Source: Allodiplogaster sudhausi (taxonomy: Eukaryota > Nematoda > Chromadorea > Rhabditida > Diplogasteridae). From it: DNA of 64,000 nt. Positions 13,007 through 23,371 of the stretch are shown here, piece after piece. Made by a program: the position numbers and the translations under genes. The stretch lies in the NCBI GenBank assembly GCA_945643635.1, contig CALZFC010000031.1, positions 2,855,501 through 2,919,500 of the forward strand, written 5' to 3'. Position 1 is the stretch's first letter, and each line of letters opens with the position of its first letter. Below the pieces are notes generated by a model. That model was not told where the DNA came from, searched no databases, and worked only from the letters and a program-made list of their open reading frames with translations.

Positions 13007-13744
13007 TTATTTACTGTTCGATTTCGCCTTGCGCACCTTGAGACGATAGCTCCAGTAGGCGTCGGCACGAATGAGTTCGCTGTACTCGCCGATCGGACGA
13101 CCACTCGCGTCCCAGTGGACGGAGCAGACTGACGACTCTGCAAAGAAGAGAGAAGACTCAGTTGCATCTCTCATCAAGATTATTGCAAATCAGTTAATTA
13201 TCATTCACTGAGCCACTTTTACATTAGCAATTCGTCAGACGATGAAGGGGTAGCAAAAGAACTCGACGAGGGATCGGCAGAGGATTTTGATTTTTTTTAA
13301 ATCTTTCCCGCCCACTTGGATTCAAATTACAGCTCTACTTGCTGCCCGAGTCTTCCCACGCGCTGCTCGCCTTTATGTCGGCCAATCTCTGAAAAAGCGA
13401 GGTGCTTTTTCTTATGAACTGTAAAATAATTTTATATTTAATTTAATCATTTAAAAATCGACCTTCGTTCTCGGCTGGTTTTCGCCGTCATCCCAAGCGA
13501 CAGAGTCGCCCTCTTAAACATTTAGCTTTTATGGATAGCTTACAATTAGGAGACAAATTGTATGATTCTTTGCGTTTAATACAAAGTGATGCCAACCTCC
13601 GTGAGTTCCGCTGAGGCGCTTGTGGCAGACAGAAGAAGAGAGCGGGCGGACGAGGGCTTCCTTGGACTGAGAGAGCTCAATCGAGAGGGGGACCAAAGAC
13701 TTTTTCGGACTCTCGTAGACCACGAAGGGAACGGACGATGACAT
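13007..13744 (-). CDS. Small unknown protein (about 124 residues)
   Basis: I do not recognise this family. Four exons join in phase: 13597-13744 (ATG at 13744), 13463-13512, 13343-13388 and 13007-13137 (TAA). The predicted protein begins MSSSVPFVVYESPKK, has a middle segment rich in Asp, Trp and Lys (SVAWDDGENQ, SSAWEDSG), and ends with WDASGRPIGEYSELIRADAY and a basic tail. No signal peptide or membrane segment is visible. The third intron appears to use a GC donor (GCAAGT at 13342); a GT donor nearby would shift the last exon into a less protein-like frame. Codon use and phase agreement across three introns argue for a real gene. Its start could lie further upstream if ATG 13744 is internal. 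Confidence 0.6.
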
Positions 13745-14334
13745 GGGAGGAGAGCAGAGAAAGAGAGTCAAGAAGGAGCCGGCCGTTCACCAATCGGTTG
13801 GAGATGAGAAGTGGCAAGTTCTTTCCTTGTTTATCGAATATGCCTTGAACGATCTATTTGGCATTAATGTTTTTTTTCCAATTTCAGATATATTAGCTAC
13901 GCACAATAGATGGAAAGGTACATGAGTACTTTTCCATTTGGTCAGCTTTCATGATAAGAAAAAAAGTTTGCAAAGTTGATTGACTTTTTAAAGTTTTTAT
14001 AAAGGCATTAATGAATAGTCTAGGGATCCATGATGGGAGGAATTTCGAAGATTCTTCGCTTGCCTGAATCTGTCGAAATAGCCGCGTTCAAATAGAATGC
14101 ATATTGAAATAAAACCGTGGAAAAGATTTTTTTTTAAATAAATTTTGGCCGAGGTTACTGTACATAATCAAGTGCATTCCTTATCCGTGCATTATTATTG
14201 CTGCTCTCTCGATTGTCAGTTCGTACAGTAACCAGATAAAGATGGTTTCGAATACTAGAATTTTGTCAGTATTTCTTTTTTTACTTTTTTATTTGTTTTA
14301 ACTATTTACTTCATATTCGATTATTTTCATGAAC
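13745..14334. other. Spacer upstream of the arginine kinase copies
   Basis: No exon recognised. The part from about 14187 resembles 23205-23370, the flank of another arginine kinase copy, but is far more diverged than the copies themselves. Confidence 0.4.
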
Positions 14335-15245
14335 TGTAAATGCACAAATCGGGCTCATCCTTTATTCCATTGCAAAAGGGGAATGATGGATGGCCTTGTC
14401 CTTCTTTCTTCTTCTTCCTTTCTTCCCTTCCTTCTCACTTCTCCGCCTGCTCCAGCTCGATGAGTTTCTTGACTCCTTCGTACATCTGCTTCACTGCCTC
14501 GTACTCCGACAGGCCGAGGCGCGCCTGAATTGAATCCTTAATTTACTACACTTTAGTTACAATACTAATCGTATTTAAAAATAACCCAACCTTGTAGGAG
14601 ATGTCGAAGACGCCTCCCTCCGACTCGGAGTGCTCGCCGTTTATGCCGCGGACCTGGAGCTTCAGCCCGTTCGTGATGTCCTGAAATCAATCAATATTTT
14701 GTTTACTATTTCTTAAGTATGAAATAGATAAAGAAGTACAAACAGACGAGGAAGTCCTTGCGAGCGGCGAGCTTGGGCAGCTTGATGTGGACGGAGGCGC
14801 GGACGGTCGAGCCGAGATTCGTGGGGCAGAAGGTCAGCCAGCCGAGGCGATCGTCGCGCGAGAATTTGACCTTCGCCTCGATCGACTGGAAATGATATTA
14901 ATTTACAATATCTGAGAATGAATAAATATGCATTTCCTTAATCTATTAATACCTTGACTCCACGGACATCCGAGCCCTGCTCCATGGAGATGATCCGGAT
15001 GTGATCCTCCTCGTTCACCCACACCAGGAAAGTCTTGTTGTCGTTGTGGACGATCCCGCGTCCCTGAATATCTTTTTATGATCAATTATATTAAAGTGAT
15101 CATCTTTTGGATCCCAGAATGATAATATCAAAATTCGATTGGCTTTGGCAAGCCAATGAAAAAGAGCCTCGCCTTGGGCCAGAAGCTGCAGGCGTTAGCC
15201 TCCTGGAGATGGCGGTCGCCCTCCTTGAAGAGAAAGTGATCGGCG
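14335..15245 (-). pseudogene. Arginine kinase 3' fragment, copy A
   Basis: C-terminal exons of an ATP:guanido phosphotransferase, cut off at the 5' side where copy B begins. Exons: 15173-15245 (partial), 14953-15063, 14748-14885, 14591-14680, 14435-14524 (stop TGA). The frames are open and carry family motifs: NACSFWPK around the reactive cysteine, [39 protein letters not shown] and RLGLSEYEAVKQMYEGVK. Relative to copy B, exon 14953-15063 lacks 24 bases, removing eight residues (GKILDRLI) in frame. The donor of the first exon is GC (GCGAGG). With no N-terminal lobe this cannot encode a working kinase alone. It could be a 3' duplication or an assembly artefact. Confidence 0.8.
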
Positions 15246-16823
15246 AACTGTAAATGCACAAATCGGGCTCATCCTTTATTCCATTGCAAAAGGGGAATGA
15301 TGGATGGCCTTGTCCTTCTTTCTTCTTCTTCCTTTCTTCCCTTCCTTCTCACTTCTCCGCCTGCTCCAGCTCGATGAGTTTCTTGACTCCTTCGTACATC
15401 TGCTTCACTGCCTCGTACTCCGACAGGCCGAGGCGCGCCTGAATTGAATCCTTAATTTACTACACTTTAGTTACAATACTAATCGTATTTAAAAATAACC
15501 CAACCTTGTAGGAGATGTCGAAGACGCCTCCCTCCGACTCGGAGTGCTCGCCGTTTATGCCGCGGACCTGGAGCTTCAGCCCGTTCGTGATGTCCTGAAA
15601 TCAATCAATATTTTGTTTACTATTTCTTAAGTATGAAATAGGTAAAGAAGGAGAAACAGACGAGGCAGTCCTTGCGAGCGGCGAGCTTGGGCAGCTTGAT
15701 GTGGACGGAGGCGCGGACGGGTCGAGCAGAGATTCGTGGGGCAGAAGGTCAGCCAGCCGAGGCGATCGTCGCGCGAGAATTTGACCTTCGCCTCGATCGA
15801 CTGGAAATGATATTAAATTACAATATCTGGGAATGAATAAATATGCATTTCCTAAATCTATTAATACCTTGACTCCACGGATGAGTCGGTCGAGGATCTT
15901 GCCGACATCCGAGCCCTGCTCCATGGAGATGATACGGATGTGATCATCCTCGTTCACCCAAACCAGGAAAGTCTTGTTGTCGTTGTGGAAGATACCGCGG
16001 CCCTGAATATCTTTTTTTGTAGACAATTACATTAATGTAATCTTTTTACATCCAATAGGGTAACAATAACAATAAAAAGCGAATAAAAAAGCCTCGCCTT
16101 GGGCCAGAAGCGGCAGGCGTTAGTTAGCCTCCTGGAGATGGCGGTCGCCCTCCTTGAAGAGGAAGTGATCGGCGATCAGCTTCGTCTGGTCCTCCTTCGT
16201 CATGCCGTCTGTAGAACTTGCCCTGAGAGATTCAGAATACATCGTTGGCAGCCGAATTGAGATCCGACCTTGAGCTCGTTGTCGGAGATGCCGTCGAAGG
16301 CCTCCTTGAGTTTCTTCTCGAGCGACAGGTAGTGCGGCTGCTGGAGCATCGGGTTGAAGGGGTAGCCGAGGACGGAGCGGCCGCAGCGGATGCGGGTCGA
16401 CACGATGAATTTGCCCTCGGGGTCGAGGGGCGGAAACTCCTGGAGATGAGTGAGCACTCAGTGAGAATGGAGGGGACACTCACCCCAGTCTTGCCCTCGC
16501 CCAGGTCCATGGCCGGCTGCTTCTGGTCGGGCTTGAATCCGTGGTAGTCCTCAACGATCTTGTCCAGGAACGGAGCGAAGAGCTTGTAGGACTCGGCGTC
16601 CGGCGCGTAGACTCCGACGCCCGCGTCCAGGTTCGCCACTCTTCAAATGGAAAAGGGCAAGTGACTCCTCTTAAGTTTTCAAGATTTCAGACTTATTTCT
16701 AATTTTCACTTTGCTGCCGCAACATCTTTGGAAGCAGTCGACTTGTGAGAAAATATGCAAAGATTCACCAGACTGGATGACGTCGAGGAGCGAAGCTCCC
16801 AGCTTGGTCTTCTTCTTCTTCAG
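15246..16823 (-). pseudogene. Arginine kinase, copy B (frameshifted, lacks 5' exon)
   Basis: Most complete of three arginine kinase copies. Exons: 16769-16823 (LGASLLDVIQS), 16484-16638 ([15 protein letters not shown]), 16269-16439 ([12 protein letters not shown]), 16098-16222, 15868-16002, about 15662-15799, 15505-15594, 15349-15438. The product would phosphorylate arginine as a phosphagen buffer. Three lesions argue for decay. A 5-base loss near 16207 relative to copy C removes part of a FYSLDGM motif. A 4-base TAAC duplication near 16114 puts a stop in front of the reactive-cysteine segment. An extra G near 15720 breaks the exon carrying STVRASV. It keeps the eight residues missing from copies A and C. 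The start-codon exon is absent: a LINE truncated at its 3' end abuts the locus at about 16880. Confidence 0.8.
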
Positions 16824-17057
16824 CTGTGTCTGGAAGTGTGAGAGATGGAGAGGAAAAAGAGTGAGACAGACTCGGAAACGTATGAGAGACATAGTAAGGG
16901 AGACGGGGGTTCTTTTTGCCTAAGTGCAAAACGACGCACTTTTTGTGTGCGATTTCCAACTGCATGTTTTGGCAGTACTTTTGAATTGCAATTGTAGCAT
17001 GCGAAAGTTGAAAATGGGCCATTCCCTGGGTGGATGAGTCGAAAGAGGTGAAAAGCT

Positions 17058-17969
17058 TCATTTCATCTGCAAAAAGAGAGATTTTAACGAGAGGCAGATG
17101 AGAAAGAGCCAGTGGTAGATCAGATATGTACAGACTGAACAAGAGAGGAGAGAGCACGCATCCCTGCGGGACACCTGAGGAGGCTGGAAAGACAGAAGAG
17201 AGAGAGAGTCGTTGACTTTTACTCTAAATGTACGAAAAATGAGAAAAGATTCGAACCAATTTAGCCAGTTTCCTCGAAAACCTAGATATTCCAATTTTGT
17301 AAGCAATTTAGGAACAGAAACTTTGTCGAATGCCTTGGCAAAGTCATAGTAAAGAACATCAACAGAACGGTTAGAACAGACTTCTTTTTTCCAAAACTGT
17401 GAACATTCGAGCAAGTTAGTAACTACTGATTTCCTTTTAACGAATCCGTGCTGACATGCCGGTATCAATTGGAAACGATGACAATGTGTTAAGATCTTAG
17501 ACATCAGACATCTTTCCATGACCTTACATGATGCTGGGGTGATAGTTATCGGTCTGAAATCTTGCGGAGACGACGGGGAGGATACCTTATCAATTGGCAG
17601 CACAATGCCTTCGCGCCATTTAGACGGGACCTGGCCGAGGGAGAGCGAGAAATTAAAGATGTAGCTAAGAGGTTCCGCCAGTACCAGTGCACAATTCTTA
17701 AGGATGATAGAAGGAAGAGCGTCAGAGGTGAGAGAGCAAGATGATTTAAGTCGCTTAAGATGAAAAGCTACCTGCTGGGGCATTATAACAACGTTTGGAA
17801 GACGGTGAGAGACACGCGAAGGCGGTGTGAGAGAGATTCCATTATCATTTATGAAGACGCTTGAGAAATAGGACCCAAGCGCTTCTGCCTTAGCTTCATC
17901 GGAGGACAAAAGCTTGTTATTAACATAGAACGAACTAATGCGGGGACGCTTTTTTAGCCTGACAGACAC
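17058..17969 (-). CDS. LINE reverse transcriptase fragment (fingers and palm)
   Basis: RT portion of the LINE up to a frameshift near 17160. Motifs seen: KWREGIVLPI, FRPITITPAS, the YDFAKAFDKV aspartate box and LNWFESFL. The next part, including GVPQG-like residues and a FADE box, lies in another frame (about 17157-16925). It should be considered a broken ORF rather than a gene. Confidence 0.75.
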   Translation of the reverse strand: MSVRLKKRPRISSFYVNNKLLSSDEAKAEALGSYFSSVFINDNGISLTPPSRVSHRLPNVVIMPQQVAFHLKRLKSSCSLTSDALPSIILKNCALVLAEPLSYIFNFSLSLGQVPSKWREGIVLPIDKVSSPSSPQDFRPITITPASCKVMERCLMSKILTHCHRFQLIPACQHGFVKRKSVVTNLLECSQFWKKEVCSNRSVDVLYYDFAKAFDKVSVPKLLTKLEYLGFRGNWLNWFESFLIFRTFRVKVNDSLSLLSFQPPQVSRRDACSLLSCSVCTYLIYHWLFLICLSLKSLFLQMK

Positions 17970-18242
17970 ATGCTGAAGAAGCTTAGTAGGGGAATTAAAA
18001 ATTGAGATTCAGAGTTCTTTAGAAATTTTGATATTAGGCCCTGCAGCTTAATAGACACACGCTCATATTCGATTCTTACAGGAAGACAATTTAGTTTAGG
18101 AAAAAGGCGGTTTTTATGCAACAGTAATGCTCGTATGTAGGGAGGATATTTGTCTACGGGGAGTTTTATTTTCTTAGGTGGAGTAGTTTCGTGCACAAGG
18201 GAAAGAAGAATTGTTGTGAAGCGTTCATATATATCATCAACA

Positions 18243-18998
18243 TCAAAAAAGGTCGTTAAAACAAGCGCACCAGTCTATAGACTTTAAGGCAGTGGAAAGC
18301 TGATCAAAATTGCAGCGGCGGTAGTCAAGAGAGGGAACATACAGAGGCAGGGGAGAGGCGAAAGAGAGAGAGAAAGAGACAGATAAGTGATCAGAGCTGC
18401 TGAAAGGCGCAGTGACTTCGTTGTCAAATACTACTCCGTGGGTGCTAATGACCAGGTCAAGAAATTTGGACCCGTGCGTAGGCTTACTGGCAGATTGGAC
18501 GAGTGAGAGATCATTGACTAAATCTACGAGCCGCCTATTTTGTCCCTTAGTTGAGGAGAGATCTTTCCAGTTAATAGGCATATTAAAGTCGCCACAGAGA
18601 AGCGATGGTTGAGGGACAGCCAACAATTCTTGCAAATTCTCGAAAACGGAGTCATTAGATGCGGAACATGTATTCGGGGGCCGGTACACAAGAATGAGAC
18701 GGATAAGTCCAAAGTCTACTTGAGAATGTAAGTCAACGGCGAGGACGTCACAAGATGATCGGTTTACAGAGACGGGTGAGATGGCCAGTGAGTTCCTATA
18801 CATAACAAGCACGCCGCCTCCACGTTTACCTTTTCGATCTGAGCGCAATAAAGAGTAGGGAAGATTACTAATGATTTCACTGTCCAGGATATTTGAATTT
18901 AACCAAGTCTCAGTTACGAAAAGTAGATCAGGGTGAGTAATTGATAGATATGCGTGCAAATCGGCGAGCTTGTTTACAAGGCTACGTGCATTGAACAT
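18243..18998 (-). CDS. LINE APE-type endonuclease domain
   Basis: Open reading frame within the LINE, encoding an apurinic/apyrimidinic-type endonuclease that nicks target DNA to prime reverse transcription. Catalytic motifs are visible in order: the N-site NARSLVNK, E in VTETW, Y in VLVMYR, N in GDFNMP, and D-H in SSDHLSV. The frame is uninterrupted in this stretch, although the element as a whole is damaged. Confidence 0.8.
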   Translation of the reverse strand: MFNARSLVNKLADLHAYLSITHPDLLFVTETWLNSNILDSEIISNLPYSLLRSDRKGKRGGGVLVMYRNSLAISPVSVNRSSCDVLAVDLHSQVDFGLIRLILVYRPPNTCSASNDSVFENLQELLAVPQPSLLCGDFNMPINWKDLSSTKGQNRRLVDLVNDLSLVQSASKPTHGSKFLDLVISTHGVVFDNEVTAPFSSSDHLSVSFSLSFASPLPLYVPSLDYRRCNFDQLSTALKSIDWCACFNDLF

Positions 18999-19825
18999 TA
19001 CACAGAAAGGACGGGGGGAGGGGAAAACTGATTGCTGGGGTGAACTGGATCCTTGTTGGTTCAGTTTCCCATGGCCGATGGAGAGGACGCCGTAGCCGAG
19101 GAAGGGTCTGGGAGGGGAGTCGGGATGGAGAGACTGCGTTTTCCGGCAATCTCGCTCCTCTTCCAGATCTCCTCACGGTAGATCGTCCACACGCCTGGCT
19201 CAGTGCGATTGAGCCAGGTCGCGTGCTCGCGGTCTCTCTGGAAGCGGCGCCTCTCTTTCTCGGTCATCGACCTGCGGACGAAGACTTTGGACCACGTGGA
19301 GTGGCCTCGAAGAGAGGGCGCCGCCTTCAGTGCCTGCATGAGGTGCCCACGCGTAGGCAACAGGACCTTAAGCAGAGGGGGGCGAGTGCTGCGCTGGCCC
19401 ATGCGGACGGTGGTCTGGGGGTGGGCTTCGACACCCAGGGCATCCAGAAGCGAGCAGAGGGAGTGGCAGAGGTGGACTCCGGGAGGCCAACCACAACGAG
19501 GGAGCGCTCCCGGAGATGGCGCTCAGCAGGGCACTCGAAGGAGGAGGAGACACCAGGGCCAGCGAAGGAGAGGGCAGGCCGGGGGAGAGAGACAGACATG
19601 GGAGCAGAGGAAGAGGGAAGCATGACAGCGAGCTTTTCAAGGGTGGTAGACGTGAGAATGAGCAAGCTGGACATACCTTCCCATGTCTGTTTGTTCATCC
19701 CCGCTGGCGAAGGCCCGTTCGCGAAGCCAAGAGCGTCGCTGACGATCTTCTGGATGTTGACGTCGTGAGAGGAAGGCGTGGAAGCGGACGGAGACGAGTT
19801 GGCCGAGGTGGAGACGAGGAGGGGC

Positions 19826-19920
19826 CATGGGTAGAGAGCGTGGAATGGGTAGAGAGCGTGGAATGGGTAGAGAGCGTGGAATGGGGTAGAGAGCATGGAA
19901 TGGGTAGAGAGCGTGGAATA
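19826..19920. repeat. 18-bp tandem repeat (about five copies)
   Basis: Near-perfect tandem copies of GGGTAGAGAGCGTGGAAT, one with an extra G and a G-to-A change. They sit at the 5' end of the LINE. On the minus strand they read as a repeating FHALYP motif ahead of ORF1, so they may be a repeated 5' leader or promoter unit. Confidence 0.9.
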
Positions 19921-19947
19921 TATTATGCAAATGCAGCACTATATTTT

Positions 19948-20046
19948 ATTCTGTTGAACTAGAGATAGAATGTAATGATAAGGGTTTTGTGTACACAGTA
20001 TACACAAAACCCTTATCATTACATATCATCTCTAGTTCAACAGAAT
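19948..20046. repeat. Long near-perfect inverted repeat (hairpin)
   Basis: Arms of about 46 bases (19948-19993 and 20001-20046) are reverse complements with roughly three mismatches in one cluster, separated by about seven bases. The outer ends read ATTCTGTTGAACTAGAGAT and its complement. It lies at the upstream edge of the LINE. Confidence 0.9.
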
Positions 20047-21174
20047 AACGAAGAGTGCACCCCAAGGAGGAGCCAGGACAGTTCGGGAATACTACCGTTA
20101 CATTTCCTAACTCTTCTATCACTTATGGCACTTAACATTGAAGCAAAAGAGGGAAAGTCCATGAAGAAGGAGTCAGGAAAACAAGTGCATGTGATTTCTT
20201 GAGCTTCAGTGAATACTTTGAGTACTGTCTGCGCTTCAAGAGCAAGTCACATCATAAAATCAAATCGAACAAATGATGCCATAAACGAATATCTCCATAC
20301 CCATTACGCTATTTCAATACCTTTTTGTTTACTTCTTAACGCTAAAAAAAGGTACTTCCTAGATCCTTTTTATCTGAAACTTCTCATGTGCTATTGTTTC
20401 CCTAACATAAACTTCTAACGGTCTTACTTGATTATACAAGATTTTCTCGCTGTTTTAACGAATGATATAGAATTTCTCATCATATTTATACCGTGCTTTT
20501 GTTGCCCCGATATTTGCTTTATGTGGTGTTAAGATTGTGGAGTGCCTCTTTTTATGCTATTAAAGGAATTGAACAGCTCATTTTTATGCCAGTTTGACGA
20601 CTGGAGTATAATGATGCTATGTGTTTACAAACCTATCTTATCGTACAAGTAGCGAAGCTAACATCTTGTTGAGCGTTAAACTGAACCCGGTAGCGAGTAT
20701 TCAGCTGCTTCGATTGCTCACTTTCCTTTTTTTTACTAGCGAGGACTCTACCCGGCAGATTCGTTTTTCCTTCCTCTTCTTGTCACGAATGGTCTCCAAC
20801 TCTAGCAATTCCTCGAGCAACTACTCAAGCAAGTCGAATATCCGTCGTAGGACATACAAAGTCTTACGATCTGACTGCGAAACCCTATACTGTTCTTTAC
20901 GCGTTGCGTCTGTTCCATGCAATGCTGTCTGTGTAAGGATCCCCGAACCCTCCATCTGATTGATCAATGGCATTTGAATTCCATCAAAGCTCCGAATATT
21001 TCGAATTAGAAGCGGAGGGGATTCAAATGGAAAATTATGTTTATATGTGACTTATTCGAGCAAAGAAGTAAGACTTTGTTTCTTTACAAAGCGTATAAAA
21101 ATATGATTACACTTACGAAATCTTCTACAACAGGAAAAGGGACATGCATTTCCTTCATATCTTTACTTCTCTCT

Positions 21175-21205
<31 letters not shown>

Positions 21206-21215
21206 CCCTTTCCCG

Positions 21216-21252
<37 letters not shown>

Positions 21253-22477
21253 CTCTCAAGCGCATATCCATTATTGTGTTATCATTGATTCCCGATTATA
21301 ATGCAGGTGGCCGCATGCCCTGAGGGAGATCTCTTCGATGTCAAACATGTCGTGTTGCATCCAGACCGGGCTGAAGCTTCCTGTCCGCTTTACTACTCCC
21401 CTCAAAGAGCACCGCTTTCATTGCTGTCGATGTAGGAGAGAAAGAATGAGACAGAGAAAGAGAGAGAGAGAGAGAAAGAGAGAGGAAGGGGAGAGGGAGA
21501 GTGAGAAAGAGAAGGGTAAAGAGCGAGAGACCGGAATGATAGTCTTGATAGTATGGTGTGCAATATCAACGAAGCTGTTTTTCGCTTGGCCTCTGCCGCA
21601 GTGTCGCACACTTCCTAAGGCGACATCAACATACAACTTGCCGAGTTCCTCCAAGACTGTAGCGATCTCTGCTCCCACTCGAGGAGGGATGAACCTTAAT
21701 GAAATCTTTTAGTTCACTCTTTTAGACCGGAGTCCGAACTGGAAGAGGAACGGGCGAGAAGACGTTCTGGGGAATTGACTTCGAAGTCGAATTCCATTCA
21801 AGAGCATTTCATTCCCAACATATGATAGGATAGCGTAGAGAAAAAGAGAGATTGACAACATTCACAATGGCGGAGTTTGCGCCAAGATGCAGGACTCCTT
21901 CTCCTTCATGTCGGGGGCAGTACTTGTGTGGCATGAAGACGTTATGGTACACGATCACTTCTTCCGCGGAGTACAGTGCAAGTGCATTCTGCAGAGTGAT
22001 TGAGAGAAAGAGAGGGAGAGAGAGAGAGAGAGAGGGAGAGGGCACCTGAGATGAACAACGTGCTGGGGCGCTCTCCCTACTCGTAATACGAAGATGACTC
22101 TCGCTCATCTCTCATCTCTCTCTCACTCACTCTTTCTCTCCTCCTCTCTATCTCTCTCGTTCTCCTTCTGTCTCTTTCACTCTCTCTCTCACTCCATCTC
22201 TCTTTCTCGCTCTCCCTCCACTCTCTCTCAATCTCTCTCTCTCTCTCTCTGCAGGTTCGCTTGCAAGAAGATCGCCCCTGTCCCTGCACAGCCGCCTTCC
22301 ACTTCCCGTGATCGGGAATTCCCTATCGTGACTTCATTAGGGTTTCTCTCGCCACTCACAGAGTGCAGTCTCTGTCACTCTAGCTCTCTCCGGGTATCTT
22401 TACCATCACAAGTATATTTCTTATTAAAAATAAAAAGAATATACTATATATCCTACAAACAAATGTACGAATGATTA
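20047..22477. other. Unassigned, repeat-rich stretch with possible coding remnants
   Basis: No gene could be assigned. Large CT/GA tracts occupy 21172-21250, 21430-21515 and 22110-22250. Several exon-like pieces with acceptable splice sites exist but do not join. On the minus strand, about 21700-21560 reads PRVGAEIATVLEELGKLY and about 22020-21850 reads VIVYHNVFMPHKYCPRHEG; the plus strand at 21860-22010 is also open. They may be pseudogene fragments. I could not identify a family. Confidence 0.3.
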
Positions 22478-22850
22478 ATTTCGTTACATTTCTTGGCGAA
22501 TACTGATTGTAAATGTTGGATGAATATTGACATGCTGCTCTAGAAATGACACAATTCCCAGCCAACCTTGACGAACTCGCCGCTCTCGTTGAGATGCCGC
22601 TCGGGGCAGAAGAAATCGGCCCGCTCGAAGATCTCGTCGTCAATCATAATCGACTGCAGTGCCGGCGGGGATTTGATAGCCTGGATGAGAAAGAGAGTTT
22701 GGAATGCAAGAGAGACAGAAAGAGAGAGAGAAAGAGAGAGCGGAAGAGAGAGAGAATGCAGAGAGCGAGACGTTATCATAAATCAAGGAAGCAGAGGAAA
22801 AATGGAAAGACGGCATTACGGCAGTGCCGGCGGGGATTTGATAGCCTCGT
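22478..22850 (-). pseudogene. Stray cytochrome P450 exon 12 fragment
   Basis: Near-copy of 32855-33189, i.e. exon 12 of the P450 gene plus both flanking intron parts, including the same CT/GA microsatellite. The exon remnant encodes IDDEIFERADFFCPERHLN. It is damaged: about 16 bases (encoding part of AVMPQF) are missing after 22655, and a small piece containing GGCATTACGGCAGTGCCGG reappears at 22811-22848 downstream. No other P450 exons accompany it. Confidence 0.85.
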
Positions 22851-22892
<42 letters not shown>

Positions 22893-22996
22893 GGAAGATA
22901 CTGATTGAATTCTATTGTTAAGGCGGGCATGATCAACCACATTCCGAGATCAACCGAAGAGAAGATTCAGGCCACGAGTCCGGATTTGGCTTGTTG

Positions 22997-23031
<35 letters not shown>

Positions 23032-23047
23032 TTCTCTCTTTCTCTCT

Positions 23048-23080
<33 letters not shown>

Positions 23081-23371
23081 GCTCTCTCTGTCTCAATCTG
23101 AGGAGTTGCAGTCCTTGGCAGCCTCCTTGGGAACCCTCCTGCCCACCACTTGCTACCTGGAATGGACTGCACGAGTATTCCCTTTTAAGATTTTTTCCTA
23201 GGGCATGTCATTATTATTTCTGCTCTCATCCAGATTGTCAATTCGAATAGCTACCAGCTAAAGATGCTTTCGAATACTAGAAAACACTATGGTAATATTT
23301 TGTTAACTTTTGTATCTCTTTATCTTTTCGTCCGTATTTCTTTTTTCCTTTATTTTTTAACTATCATTAAC

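Larger units (their letters stand above)
16880..19920 (-). mobile_element. CR1/jockey-type non-LTR retrotransposon (LINE), 3' truncated
   Basis: Reads on the minus strand as ORF1 (about 19900-19050), endonuclease (about 18998-18243) and reverse transcriptase (about 17969-16925). ORF1 has a Ser/Pro-rich start and a conserved C-terminal part (RSLVVVGLPES, RPPLLKVLLPTRG). The endonuclease shows APE-type motifs: VTETWLNSNI, RGGGVLVMYR, LVYRPPNT, LLCGDFNMP and SSDHLSVSF. The RT shows DFRPITITP, QHGFVKRKS and YYDFAKAFDKV; then a frameshift near 17160 and a damaged active-site box, ISLFADE where FADD is expected. It is inactive. The RT end, 3' UTR and tail are missing. Confidence 0.85.

Noticed and set aside
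20621..20959. Plus-strand 112-codon frame as a gene
   Set aside because: No splice context or family signal. The opposite strand looks equally coding-like (coiled-coil residues) but contains a stop.
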